From assembly GCA_003665825.1 (NCBI GenBank), contig QPFY01000008.1, positions 744,001 to 808,000 on the forward strand: a stretch of 64,000 nt of DNA. The letters run 5' to 3'. Made by a program: the position numbers and the translations under genes. This DNA is from Microbotryum silenes-acaulis. Taxonomy: Eukaryota > Basidiomycota > Microbotryomycetes > Microbotryales > Microbotryaceae. Below are positions 51,650 through 62,385 of this stretch, piece by piece. The stretch's first letter is position 1; each line of letters starts with the position of its first letter. Under the pieces are notes generated by a model. The model made no database searches. It was not told where the DNA came from and saw only the letters and a list, made by a program, of their open reading frames with translations.

Positions 51650-52577
51650 CCCCCCCCACGCGAACGCGAGGTAGACTTGAGCCGTGGGTGCCGCGTCCGG
51701 AGGCCTAGAGCATAGCAATGTATACCAAAAATCTTGGGACCCAGCGCTTTGGTGAATAGGTCCGCAACCATGTCCGCTGTGCCAACGTGTGAGAGGGAGA
51801 TATCGCCTCGGTTGACCATGTCGCGGACAAAATGCTCGCGGAGGCGTATGTGTCGAGTGCCGGAGGTGCGAACGGGGTCGTGAGCGACGGCGGCCGCGGC
51901 CTCGTTGTCGGTGAAGATGTGAGCTGCATCGATCGGGCGAACGTGGAGCTCGGAGAGGAGTTGCGTAAGGTAAATCGCTTCCTTACCAGCGTGCGACAAG
52001 GCGAGGTATTCGGCATCAGTGGTGGAATCCGCCACCCGAGTCTGACGCTTCGATGACCAAGAGACGGCGGAGCCGGCCAAGTAAAAGACGAAGCCCATTG
52101 TGGAGATGGACGTGTCGACGCAGGCACCCCAGTTCGCATCGGAATAACCAACCACACCCGTAACTTTGGCTGGACCGCGGGCGTAGAGTAACTCATCGCG
52201 GTACGTGGCGCGAAGGTAGCGAAGGACGTGTTTGACGGCAATCCAATGACGGCGGCCAGGGTTGTTGGCGAACCGGGACAAGTACGAGACGGCGAAGGCA
52301 ATGTCGGGTCGAGTGCCAAGGGAAATGTACAGGAGGGAGCCAATGGCTTGTAGGTACCACGATCGAATGCGCTCCGTTCCCTGACCCGGAACTGCCGTGA
52401 GCGAGAGGCCGGGCGTCATTGGCACCGTAGCGCCGCGTGTCGTGGTGTCGAAGTGAAACCGGGCGAGCACGTCCATGATGTAGCGTTCCTGGGATAGGGC
52501 AATGGAGCCGTCGTCCAGGCGGCGGATTTGGATGCCGAGGATGTATTCCGCGGGGCCGAGTCGTTTGACGCCGTATC
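51650..52577 (-). pseudogene. Copia C pol, RT end and RNase H
   Basis: Open minus-strand frame from [18 protein letters not shown] through RNase H to [10 protein letters not shown]. It stops where copia D inserts (GTATC 52573-52577) and resumes at 57664. The sequence is nearly identical to copia B over this stretch. Confidence 0.9.
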
Positions 52578-52836
52578 TGTGAGGAATCCACTCTCCGCTC
52601 GGGTCAGGACTTAGGCGCGCGGAGCGAGCCGGGCGCATCGGCCCAGGACTTAGGCGCGCGGAGCGAGCCGGGCGCATCGGCCCAGGACTTAGGCGCGCGC
52701 AGCGAGCCTGGCACATTGGCTCAGCCCCGAGGCTCGCTGGCTGAGGACTTGGGGCGCGCGGCTCCCTTACTGTTAGATTCCTATTCATCACTCTTGGCTA
52801 TAACTACATCGCTGACGTAGTAGAGTTGATCGAATA
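52578..52836 (+). repeat. Copia D 5' LTR
   Basis: 259 bp with three 39-bp units and no 70-bp end duplication. Confidence 0.92.
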
Positions 52837-52930
52837 GGTTATAAGCCCACGAGCTACCAGCCCCGCCGCTTGAAATTTTTCCCTCGAGCCCAGCCACTCG
52901 AGCCGCCCCAGCCCATCGCACCATCGCAGC

Positions 52931-55900
52931 ATGGACAGCTCCCCCGCCCCGCCTTCGCCCCCCAGGGACATCAGCTCCCCTGACCCTTCGATCAGCGTGC
53001 AAATCGCCACGCTACAGGCACAGCTTGCCGCTCTACAGGCCTCACAGCCCCCTGCCGCCGCCGCCGCCTCCCCGCCCGTCACTGCCACGCAGGCAAACAC
53101 CGCCACCGCATCAAAAGTCGTGTTCCCCAAGCACGCTCGCCTTGACGGCCCTAAGTCGTTTACAAACTGGTTACGTCAACTCCGTCTCGCGCTTCCAAAT
53201 CAAGCCCGTGGTTACGTTCTTGACGGTGTCATTCCCCCGACGTGGACGGCCGACCAGCTTGCCGCCCGTGACGACGCCGCGCGTGAAATCATCGTTGGCT
53301 CGATCGACTCAGCCGACGTCTCAGCCACCCTCGACACCATCCCCAGCGACGACCTGTCGGCACCACGCATCTTCGCCGCACTCAAGGCTCGTTTCGCACC
53401 GGACGACGCCACTCGTACCCTCGAGTTGTTCGCCCGCCTTTGGGACTTCAGGAAGATGCCTGCCTCCGTCGAGGCGTACGACACGTGGCTCCGTGAATAC
53501 ATGTCGATCGCGCAGGAAATCCGCGACGCCAAAACCTCGCTCAACGACGTGCTCGCCACTCACGTGCTCGCCATGGTCCCACCCTGCCTCGACAGCTTCC
53601 GACTCACGTTCACGGACGAGCAGCGCAACCAACGCGACCTCCCGGAACTCACGACGCTGACGGATCGCATTCGCATCCAGCTTCGCTCGGCGGGACTCTC
53701 GTCATCGCACTCGGCCATGCTCGCCACCGCCTCCCTTGTCCCGCCTGCCGCGCCCCCGGCCACCGTCTGCGCGACTGCACCTCACGGGCGACACACCCGC
53801 CCGCCGGCCCCTGCCGCCGCTGCCACAAGAAAGGTCACTGGGCCCTCGACTGCAAGCACCGGGGCGAACAGAAACACACCGGCGACGACAACCAGGACGA
53901 CACGTCTCTCCCCGCCGCTCAACAGCCTAACATCGGCTATTTCGCCTCCTGCCTGTTCGCTCGCCGGCAACTCCCGACTGACGCCTTTGTAGTCGACTCG
54001 GGCGCCACGGCACACATGGTCGCCGATCGCTCTCTATTCACGGCTTATCGCCAGACGGCGCACACCAAGATCGGCGGCATCGCCGGCGGTATCACGGCCA
54101 TTGGTATGGGGGACGTAGCGTTCGTTGCCAAGACCGGACATCCGATCACGCTGCGTGGCGTTCTGCACACGCCGGGCCTCCACGTCAACCTCCTCTCTGT
54201 TTCTCGCCTCTGCGACACCGACCGCGTTCGACTCGCCTTCACCAGCGACGGCATCGACATCGCCAAGGACGGCCAGGCCATTGCTCACGGTACCAGGGTT
54301 AACGACGGTCTCTACCTTTTGGACGCGGATCACACCAAGTGTCAGCAGCTTGCCCTTCTCTCGCGTTCTGAGTCTACCGTGCCCCTGCTTACCCTTCACC
54401 GCTGCCTCGGCCATCTTGCCCCATCCTCTATACAGAAGATGATCGCCGCAGGTTTGCTGGACGGGTTTGGGGCCGGGTACAGTGACAAAGACGTAGAGGA
54501 GTTTGTTTGCAATGCTTGCCTTGGTTCCAAAGGCCACCGTCTTCCTTTTCCCGACTCTGAGTCGCATTCCCCCGAGAGACTCGGCCTCGTGCACAGCGAT
54601 GTCCTTTCGTTCCCCACTCCGTCCTTGACCGGGAAGCGCTACCTTGTCACATTTCTTGACGACCACTCTCGCAAACTCTGGGCATACGCGATCGATCACA
54701 AAAGCGACGTCTTCCCGACCTTCCAGACTTGGCTCGCCGAAGTGGAGTTAGAGACGAACGCGCGTTTAAAAACCCTTCGCACTGACAACGGCGGGGAGTA
54801 CCGATCGAACGCATTCACGGAGTTCTGCAAGTCCAGGGGCATTCGTCGTCAATACTCTATCCCCTACACACCTCAGCAAAACGGTCGTGCCGAACGTGTC
54901 AATCTCTCCATTGTCGAGGGCATCCTCGCCCTCCTTGCTGACTCCCATCTGCCGGCCACCTTTTGGGATGAAGCGGCTGCGTACTTCGTTTATTGCAAAA
55001 ACAGGTGCTCACACTCAGCTTTGGCCAAACAGACTCCAGAATCCGTTTGGAACGGCCGACGCACCACCACCACCGCCCTCCACCCGTTCGGCTGCGCGGC
55101 CTGGCTCACGGTCGCGCCGGACCTTCGCAGCAAGCTCGACCCCAAGGCCGCGCGCGTGATCTTCACCGGTTACGACCTCGCCTCCAAGGCTTTCCGTTTC
55201 TTCGACCATTATACCAACAAGGTTGTGATTGGCCGAAATGCCACCTTCCTCGACGACGACTTCCCCGGCCTCCCAATCAACACGCCCGTCGATGTGGACA
55301 ACACCGAACGCCAGTTCGTCATTCCCGCCGACACGCCCGCCCCGCCGTCAAGACGAGGACCCCACTAGTAAGGTCGGCGCACATGGACGTCTCATCCTCT
55401 CTTGATGATTCTGCCATGAGCGCCGTTGACGTGGCCCCAGGGTACACTGGCGGATCCTTACTTAATTCTACAGATATCAGCCCCTCGCCGTCCCCGTCGC
55501 TTGTCCCGCTTTCGTCGCCCGCCACGTCCTCGGCCGGAGGACCGTCCCTCGATGACTCGGACGACCCGCTTGACCTCCTCAACTCCAACACCGCGGTTCG
55601 CCTCAACCTGATGGACGTACATCGATCCGACGACGACACCCTGGTGACGCCCGCACCCGCCATTGCCCCCGCTGAACAGCCCTCCGATGACGACTCCCCT
55701 GATGAGATCGATTTCCTCTCTCGCCACCACCGCGCCTTCATCGCCACAGACGACGACGACCCCACCCTCGACGCCATCGAGCCCGTCAAGTCGATTACTA
55801 GCGATCCTCAGACCTGGCGCGAAGCAATGTCCAGCGACGAGCACGACATCTGGGCTCAGGCTGCCGCCGCCGAGTTCACCGCCATGCGCGACGACTTCAA

Positions 55901-57647
55901 GGTGTTCACCATCGAGCCTCGATCCTCCGTACCACCGGGCGCCACTATCGTCACCTCCAAGTTCGTCTGGAAGACCAAACGCGACGCACGCGGCGAAGTC
56001 ACGGGGCACAAGGCACGTCTCGTAGCGCAAGGTAACCGACAACGCGACGGCATCGACTTCTCGGAGACTTTCGCACCCGTCGCCCGGTTCTCCTCCATTC
56101 GCTGCCTCCTTGCCCTCGCCGCTGCCAATGGTTACCACGTTCATCAGGCCGACATCGACAAGGCTTACCTCCACGGCGAGCTCGATCACGATATCTGGAT
56201 GACGACGCCACGAGGTTTCGACTTCCCAAGTGATAAGATTCTCCGCCTGCGGCGCTCAATCTACGGTCTCAAGCAGGCCGGTCGCATCTGGAATCGCCAC
56301 ATTGACACATCACTCAGGAGTCTCGGGTACAAGGCAACGGGCACTGATCACTGCATTTACTCTCACATTGATGATCAGCAACGGCCCCATTATATCGCCT
56401 TGTATGTCGACGATCTCCTCATTGTCAGCCCCGCCCTCGACGAGATCGAACGCGTCATCTCCGGCCTCGAACAACGATACGGCGTCAAACGACTCGGCCC
56501 CGCGGAATACATCCTCGGCATCCAAATCCGCCGCCTGGACGACGGCTCCATTGCCCTATCCCAGGAACGCTACATCATGGACGTGCTCGCCCGGTTTCAC
56601 TTCGACACCACGACACGCGGCGCTACGGTGCCAATGACGCCCGGCCTCTCGCTCACGGCAGTTCCGGGTCAAGGAACAGAGCGCATTCGATCGTGGTACC
56701 TACAAGCCATTGGCTCCCTCCTGTACATTTCCCTTGGCACTCGACCCGACATTGCCTTCGCCGTCTCGTACTTGTCCCGGTTCGCCAACAACCCTGGCCG
56801 CCGTCATTGGATTGCCGTCAAACACGTCCTTCGCTACCTTCGCGCCACGTACCGCGATGAGCTACTCTACGCCCGCGGTCCAGCCAAAGTTACGGGTGTG
56901 GTTGGGTATTCCGATGCGAACTGGGGTGCCTGCGTCGACACGTCCATCTCCACAATGGGCTTCGTCTTTTACTTGGCCGGCTCCGCCGTCTCTTGGTCAT
57001 CGAAGCGTCAGACTCGGGTGGCGGATTCCACCACTGATGCCGAATACCTCGCCTTGTCGCACGCTGGTAAGGAAGCGATTTACCTTACGCAACTCCTCTC
57101 CGAGCTCCACGTTCGCCCGATCGATGCAGCTCACATCTTCACCGACAACGAGGCCGCGGCCGCCGTCGCTCACGACCCCGTTCGCACCTCCGGCACTCGA
57201 CACATACGCCTCCGCGAGCATTTTGTCCGCGACATGGTCAACCGAGGCGATATCTCCCTCTCACACGTTGGCACAGCGGACATGGTTGCGGACCTATTCA
57301 CCAAAGCGCTGGGTCCCAAGATTTTTGGTATACATTGCTATGCTCTAGGCCTCCGGACGCGGCACCCACGGCTCAAGTCTACCTCGCGTTCGCGTGGGGG
57401 GGGGTGTGAGGAATCCACTCTCCGCTCGGGTCAGGACTTAGGCGCGCGGAGCGAGCCGGGCGCATCGGCCCAGGACTTAGGCGCGCGGAGCGAGCCGGGC
57501 GCATCGGCCCAGGACTTAGGCGCGCGCAGCGAGCCTGGCACATTGGCTCAGCCCCGAGGCTCGCTGGCTGAGGACTTGGGGCGCGCGGCTCCCTTACTGT
57601 TAGATTCCTATTCATCACTCTTGGCTATAACTACATCGCTGACGTAG
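52931..57647 (+). pseudogene. Copia D Gag-Pol with two one-base frameshifts
   Basis: Near-identical to copia B. The first frame runs 52931 to about 53733, where a CCCC run is one C short, just before the knuckles. The frame then reads through protease and integrase to about 55343, where a CCCCC run is again one short. The third part reads RT and RNase H to 57647, past the B stop because of the extra G before the LTR. Both losses are in homopolymers, so sequence error cannot be excluded; if so the copy would be intact. Confidence 0.9.
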
Positions 57648-57663
57648 TAGAGTTGATCGAATA
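57405..57663 (+). repeat. Copia D 3' LTR
   Basis: 259 bp, no difference seen from the 5' LTR, ending GATCGAATA before GTATC. Confidence 0.92.
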
Positions 57664-57866
57664 GTATCGCTGTTCGAGGCCGGAGATGACGCGTTCGATC
57701 TCGTCGAGGGCGGGGCTGACAATGAGGAGATCGTCGACATACAAGGCGATATAATGGGGCCGTTGCTGATCATCAATGTGAGAGTAAATGCAGTGATCAG
57801 TGCCCGTTGCCTTGTACCCGAGACTCCTGAGTGATGTGTCAATGTGGCGATTCCAGATGCGACCGG
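57664..57866 (-). pseudogene. Copia C RT segment between D and the inversion
   Basis: Minus-strand RT piece of about 68 codons ([20 protein letters not shown] to YVDDLLIVS and GLEQRY). It holds the catalytic YVDD. It begins with the D target copy and ends with ACCGG at the inversion point. Confidence 0.9.
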
Positions 57867-58125
57867 TGTGAGGAATCCACTCTCCACTCGGGTCAGGACT
57901 TAGGCGCGCGGAGCGAGCCGGGCGCATCGGCCCAGGGCTTAGGCGCGCGGAGCGAGCCGGGCGCATCGGCCCAGGACTTAGGCGCGCGCAGCGAGCCTGG
58001 CACATTGGCTCAGCCCCGAGGCTCGCTGGCTGAGGACTTGGAGCGCGCGGCTCCCTTACTGTTAGATTCCTATTCATCACTCTTGGCTATAACTACATCG
58101 CTGACGTAGTAGAGTTGATCGAATA
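57867..58125 (+). repeat. LTR at the left inversion breakpoint (copia C 5' LTR)
   Basis: 259 bp, followed by primer site and gag, so most of it is the original C 5' LTR. The left edge adjoins ACCGG of C's own pol, which can only arise by exchange with the LTR that sat there. Confidence 0.85.
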
Positions 58126-58217
58126 GGTTATAAGCCCACGAGCTACCAGCCCCGCCGCTTGCAATTTTCCCTCGAGCCCAGCCACTCGAGCCGCCCAGCC
58201 CATCGCACCATCGCAGC

Positions 58218-61200
58218 ATGGACAGCTCCCCCGCCCCGCCTTCGCCCCCCAGGGACATCAGCTCCCCTGACCCTTCGATCAGCGTGCAAATCGCCACGCT
58301 ACAGGCACAGCTTGCCGCTCTACAGGCCTCACAGCCCCCTGCCGCCGCCGCCGCCGCCACCCCGCCCGTCACTGCCACGCAGGCAAACACCACCACCGCA
58401 TCAAAAGTCGTGTTCCCCAAGCACGCTCGCCTTGACGGCCCTAAGTCGTTTACAAACTGGTTACGTCAACTCCGTCTCGCGCTTCCAAATCAAGCCCGTG
58501 GTTACGTTCTTGACGGTGTCATTCCCCCGACGTGGACGGCCGACCAGCTTGCCGCCCGTGACGACGCCGCGCGTGAAATCATCGTTGGCTCGATCGACTC
58601 AGCCGACGTCTCAGCCACCCTCGACACCATCCCCAGCGACGACCTGTCGGCACCACGCATCTTCGCCGCACTCAAGGCTCGTTTCGCACCGGACGACGCC
58701 ACTCGCACCCTCGAGTTGTTCGCCCGCCTTTGGGACTTCAGGAAGATGCCTGCCCCCGTCGAGGCGTACGACACGTGGCTCCGTGAATACATGTTGATCG
58801 CGCAGGAAATCCGCGACGCCAAAACCTCGCTCAACGACGTGCTCGCCACTCACGTGCTCGCCATGGTCCCACCCTGCCTTGACAGCTTCCGACTCACGTT
58901 CACGGACGAGCAGCGCAACCAACGCGACCTCCCGGAACTCACGACGCTGACGGACCGCATTCGCATCCAGCTTCGCTCGGCGGGACTCTCGTCATCGCAC
59001 TCGGCCATGCTCGCCACCGCCTCCCCTTGTCCCGCCTGCCGCGCCCCCGGCCACCGTCTGCGCGACTGCACCTCACGGGCGACACACCCGCCCGCCGGCC
59101 CCTGCCGCCGCTGCCACAAGAAAGGTCACTGGGCCCTCGACTGCAAGCACCGGGGCGAACAGAAACACACCGGCGACGACAACCAGGACGACATGTCTCT
59201 CCCCGCCGCTCAACAGCCTAACGTCGGCTATTTCGCCTCCTGCCTGTTCGCTCGCCGGCAACTCCCAACTGACGCCTTTGTAGTCGACTCGGGCGCCACG
59301 GCACACATGGTCGCCGATCGCTCTCTATTCACGGCTTATCGCCAGACGGCGCACACCAAGATCGGCGGCATCGCCGGCGGTATCACGGCCATTGGTATGG
59401 GGGACGTAGCGTTCGTTGCCAAGACCGGACATCCGATCACGCTGCGTGGCGTTCTGCACACGCCGGGCCTCCACGTCAACCTCCTCTCTGTCTCTCGCCT
59501 CTGCGACACCGACCGCGTTCGACTCGCCTTCACCAGCAACGGCATCGACATCGCCAAGGACGGCCAGGCCATTGCTCACGGTACCAGGGTTAACGACGGT
59601 CTCTACCTTTTGGACGCGGATCACACCAAGTGTCAGCAGCTTGCCCTTCTCTCGCGTTCTGAGTCTACCGTGCCCCTGCTTACCCTTCACCGCTGCCTCG
59701 GCCATCTTGCCCCATCCTCTATACAGAAGATGATCGCCGCAGGTTTGCTGGACGGGTTTGGGGCCGGGTACAGTGAGAAAGACGTAGAGGAGTTTGTTTG
59801 CAATGCTTGCCTTGGTTCCAAAGGCCACCGTCTTCCTTTTCCCGACTCTGAGTCGCATTCCCCCGAGAGACTTGGCCTCGTGCACAGCGATGTCCTTTCG
59901 TTCCCCACTCCGTCCTTGACCGGGAAGCGCTACCTAGTCACATTTCTTGACGACCACTCTCGCAAACTCTGGCATACGCGATCGATCACAAAAGCGACGT
60001 CTTCCCGACCTTCCAGACTTGGCTCGCCGAAGTGGAGTTAGAGACGAACGCGCGTTTAAAAACCCTTCGCACCGACAACGGCGGGGAGTACCGATCGAAC
60101 GCATTCACGGAGTTCTGCAAGTCCAGGGGCATTCGTCGTCAATACTCTATTCCCTACACACCTCAGCAAAACGGTCGTGCCGAACGTGTCAATCTCTCCA
60201 TTGTCGAGGGCATCCTCGCCCTCCTTGCTGACTCCCATCTGCCGGCCACCTTTTGGGATGAAGCGGCTGCGTACTTCGTTTATTGCAAAAACAGGTGCTC
60301 ACACTCAGCTTTGGCCAAACAGACTCCAGAATCCGTTTGGAACGGCCGACGCACCACCACCACCGCCCTCCACCCGTTCGGCTGCGCGGCCTGGCTCACG
60401 GTCGCGCCGGACCTTCGCAGCAAGCTCGACCCCAAGGCCGCGCGCGTGATCTTCACCGGTTACGACCTCGCCTCCAAGGCTTTCCGTTTCTTCGACCATT
60501 ATACCAACAAGGTTGTGATTGGCCGAAATGCCACCTTCCTCGACGACGACTTCCCCGGCCTCCCAATCAACACGCCCGTCGATGTGGACAACACCGAACG
60601 CCAGTTCGTCATTCCCGCCGACACGCCCGCCCCCGCCGTCAAGACGAGGACCCCACTAGTAAGGTCGGCGCACATGGACGTCTCATCCTCTCTTGATGAT
60701 TCTGCCATGAGCGCCGTTGACGTGGCCCCAGGGTACACTGGCGGATCCTTACTTAATTCTACAGATATCAGCCCCTCGCCGTCCCCGTCGCTTGTCCCGC
60801 TTTCGTCGCCCGCCACGTCCTCGCCGGAGGACCGTCCCTAGATGACTCGGACGACCCGCTTGACCTCCTCAACTCCAACACCGCGGTTCGCCTCAACCTG
60901 ATGGACGTACATCGATCCGACGACGACACCCTGGTGACGCCCGCACCCGCCATTGCCCCCGCTGAACAGCCCTCCGATGACGACTCCCTGATGAGATCGA
61001 TTTCCTCTCTCGCCACCACCGCGCCTTCATCGCCACAGACGACGACGACCCCACCCTCGACGCCATCGAGCCCGTCAAGTCGATTACTAGCGATCCTCAG
61101 ACCTGGCGCGAAGCAATGTCCAGCGACGAGCACGACATCTGGGCTCAGGCTGCCGCCGCCGAGTTCACCGCCATGCGCGACGACTTCAAGGTGTTCACCA

Positions 61201-61571
61201 TCGAGCCTCGATCCTCCGTACCGCCGGGCGCCACTATCGTCACCTCCAAGTTCGTCTGGAAGACCAAACGCGACGCACGTGGCGAAGTCACGGGGCACAA
61301 GGCACGCCTTGTAGCGCAAGGTAACCGCCAACGCGACGGCATCGATTTCTCGGAGACTTTCGCACCCGTCGCCCGTTTCTCCTCCATTCGCTGCCTCCTT
61401 GCCCTCGCCGCTGCCAACGGTTACCACGTTCATCAGGCCGACATCGACAAGGCTTACCTCCACGGCGAGCTCGATCACGATATCTGGATGACGACGCCAC
61501 GAGGTTTCGACTTCCCGAGCGATAAGATTCTCCGCCTGCGGCGCTCAATCTACGGTCTCAAGCAGGCCGGT
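58218..61571 (+). pseudogene. Copia C gag to RT, inverted half, three one-base losses
   Basis: Gag, knuckles, protease and pre-integrase read openly from 58218 to about 59970, where GGG is GG and the frame is lost. The second frame (from about 60032) carries integrase to about 60823, where GG is G. A third loss near 60988 (CCCC to CCC) follows. From about 60990 the frame reads RT to KQAG at CCGGT, 61571. All three losses shorten homopolymers. Confidence 0.88.
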
Positions 61572-61792
61572 TATTCCGATCAACTCTACTACGTCAGCGA
61601 TGTAGTTATAGCCAAGAGTGATGAATAGGAATCTAACAGTAAGGGAGCCGCGCGCTCCAAGTCCTCAGCCAGCGAGCCTCGGGGCTGAGCCAATGTGCCA
61701 GGCTCGCTGCGCGCGCCTAAGTCCTGGGCCGATGCGCCCGGCTCGCTCCGCGCGCCTAAGTCCTGACCTGAGTGGAGAGTGGATTCCTCACA
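61572..61792 (-). repeat. LTR at the right inversion breakpoint (former solo LTR F)
   Basis: 221 bp in minus orientation with two 39-bp units and one added C (TATTCCGATC). It adjoins CCGGT of the RT on the left. It shares two of the three private C changes, which fits exchange with the C LTR. Confidence 0.85.
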
Positions 61793-62138
61793 CGAACCAG
61801 CCACCAACGGGGAACGATATGTTGTCACCTTCATCGACGATTTCTCCCGAAAGACGTGGGTCAGCGCGCTGAGAAACAAGAGTCAAGTCTTCGACACCTT
61901 CCAGCGTTGGCACACCATGATCGAACGCTCAACGGGCCTCAAGCTCCGCACGTTACGAACGGACAATGGCGGCGAATACACGTCCAAAGCCTTCATTGAG
62001 TACTGCTCTCACCACGGCATTACCAGGCAACTCACAATCCCGTACACCCCGGAGCAGAACGGCCGGGCCGAAAGGACAAACCGCACAATCGTCGAGGGGA
62101 CGATCACCCTGCTCCAGCACTCGGGACTGCCCACAACA
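61793..62138 (+). pseudogene. Integrase fragment of another copia family
   Basis: One open plus-strand frame: [57 protein letters not shown]. It is clearly copia integrase but differs from families 1-3. It is cut on the left by copia C and on the right by the Copia-3 LTR. Confidence 0.88.
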
Positions 62139-62367
62139 TGTTAAACCGTATGTCTCGAGAGGGGACTGGATCGGCAACCAGTAAGTACACGAGACAGAGT
62201 ACGGGTTGTAAGGGAGTAGTTTGGAGCGTTAGGGGGAAGACTAAAGATGGCGCGCAGTGCGAGTGTGCGAAATATCTCTAAGTCCAAAGAGAGGTCCAAG
62301 CGGCGCGGCTAGCTAGGCGCGGCGCGGATTGGAGATTGATCTAAGCAAGAGTGTATGGAATTCAACA
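62139..62367 (-). repeat. Copia-3 3' LTR
   Basis: 229 bp; the minus strand begins TGTTGAATTCC and ends TTTAACA. It is preceded by GAGCGAGGGGGGG, a purine tract (about 62368-62380). The solo LTR at 28628 is a relative. Confidence 0.85.
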
Positions 62368-62385
62368 CCCCCCCTCGCTCGAAGC

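Larger units (their letters stand above)
52578..57663 (+). mobile_element. Copia D (family 1), complete, inserted in copia C
   Basis: Target copies GTATC lie at 52573-52577 and 57664-57668. LTRs 52578-52836 and 57405-57663 are each 259 bp and look identical. The primer site is at 52837, and a nine-G tract abuts the 3' LTR. It must have inserted after C. Confidence 0.93.
51321..61792 (-). mobile_element. Copia C (family 1), rearranged, hosts copia D and solo LTR F
   Basis: Minus-strand pieces are 3' LTR 51321-51649, pol 51650-52577 and pol 57664-57866. The other half of the element (LTR 57867-58125, gag-pol 58218-61571) lies in plus orientation. The two halves meet exactly at the CCGGT in the RT (ACCGG 57862-57866; CCGGT 61567-61571). 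LTRs 51321 and 57867 share three private changes (CTCCACTC, CAGGGCTTAGG, TTGGAGCGCG), so they belong to one element. The right-hand LTR (61572-61792) is the former solo LTR F. The outer flanks GAAGC and CGAAC do not match. Confidence 0.85.

Noticed and set aside
57867..61571. A separate fifth copia element inserted in C at ACCGG
   Set aside because: It would need a second insertion at the very same base in the opposite strand. An inversion explains both junctions and the shared private LTR changes.
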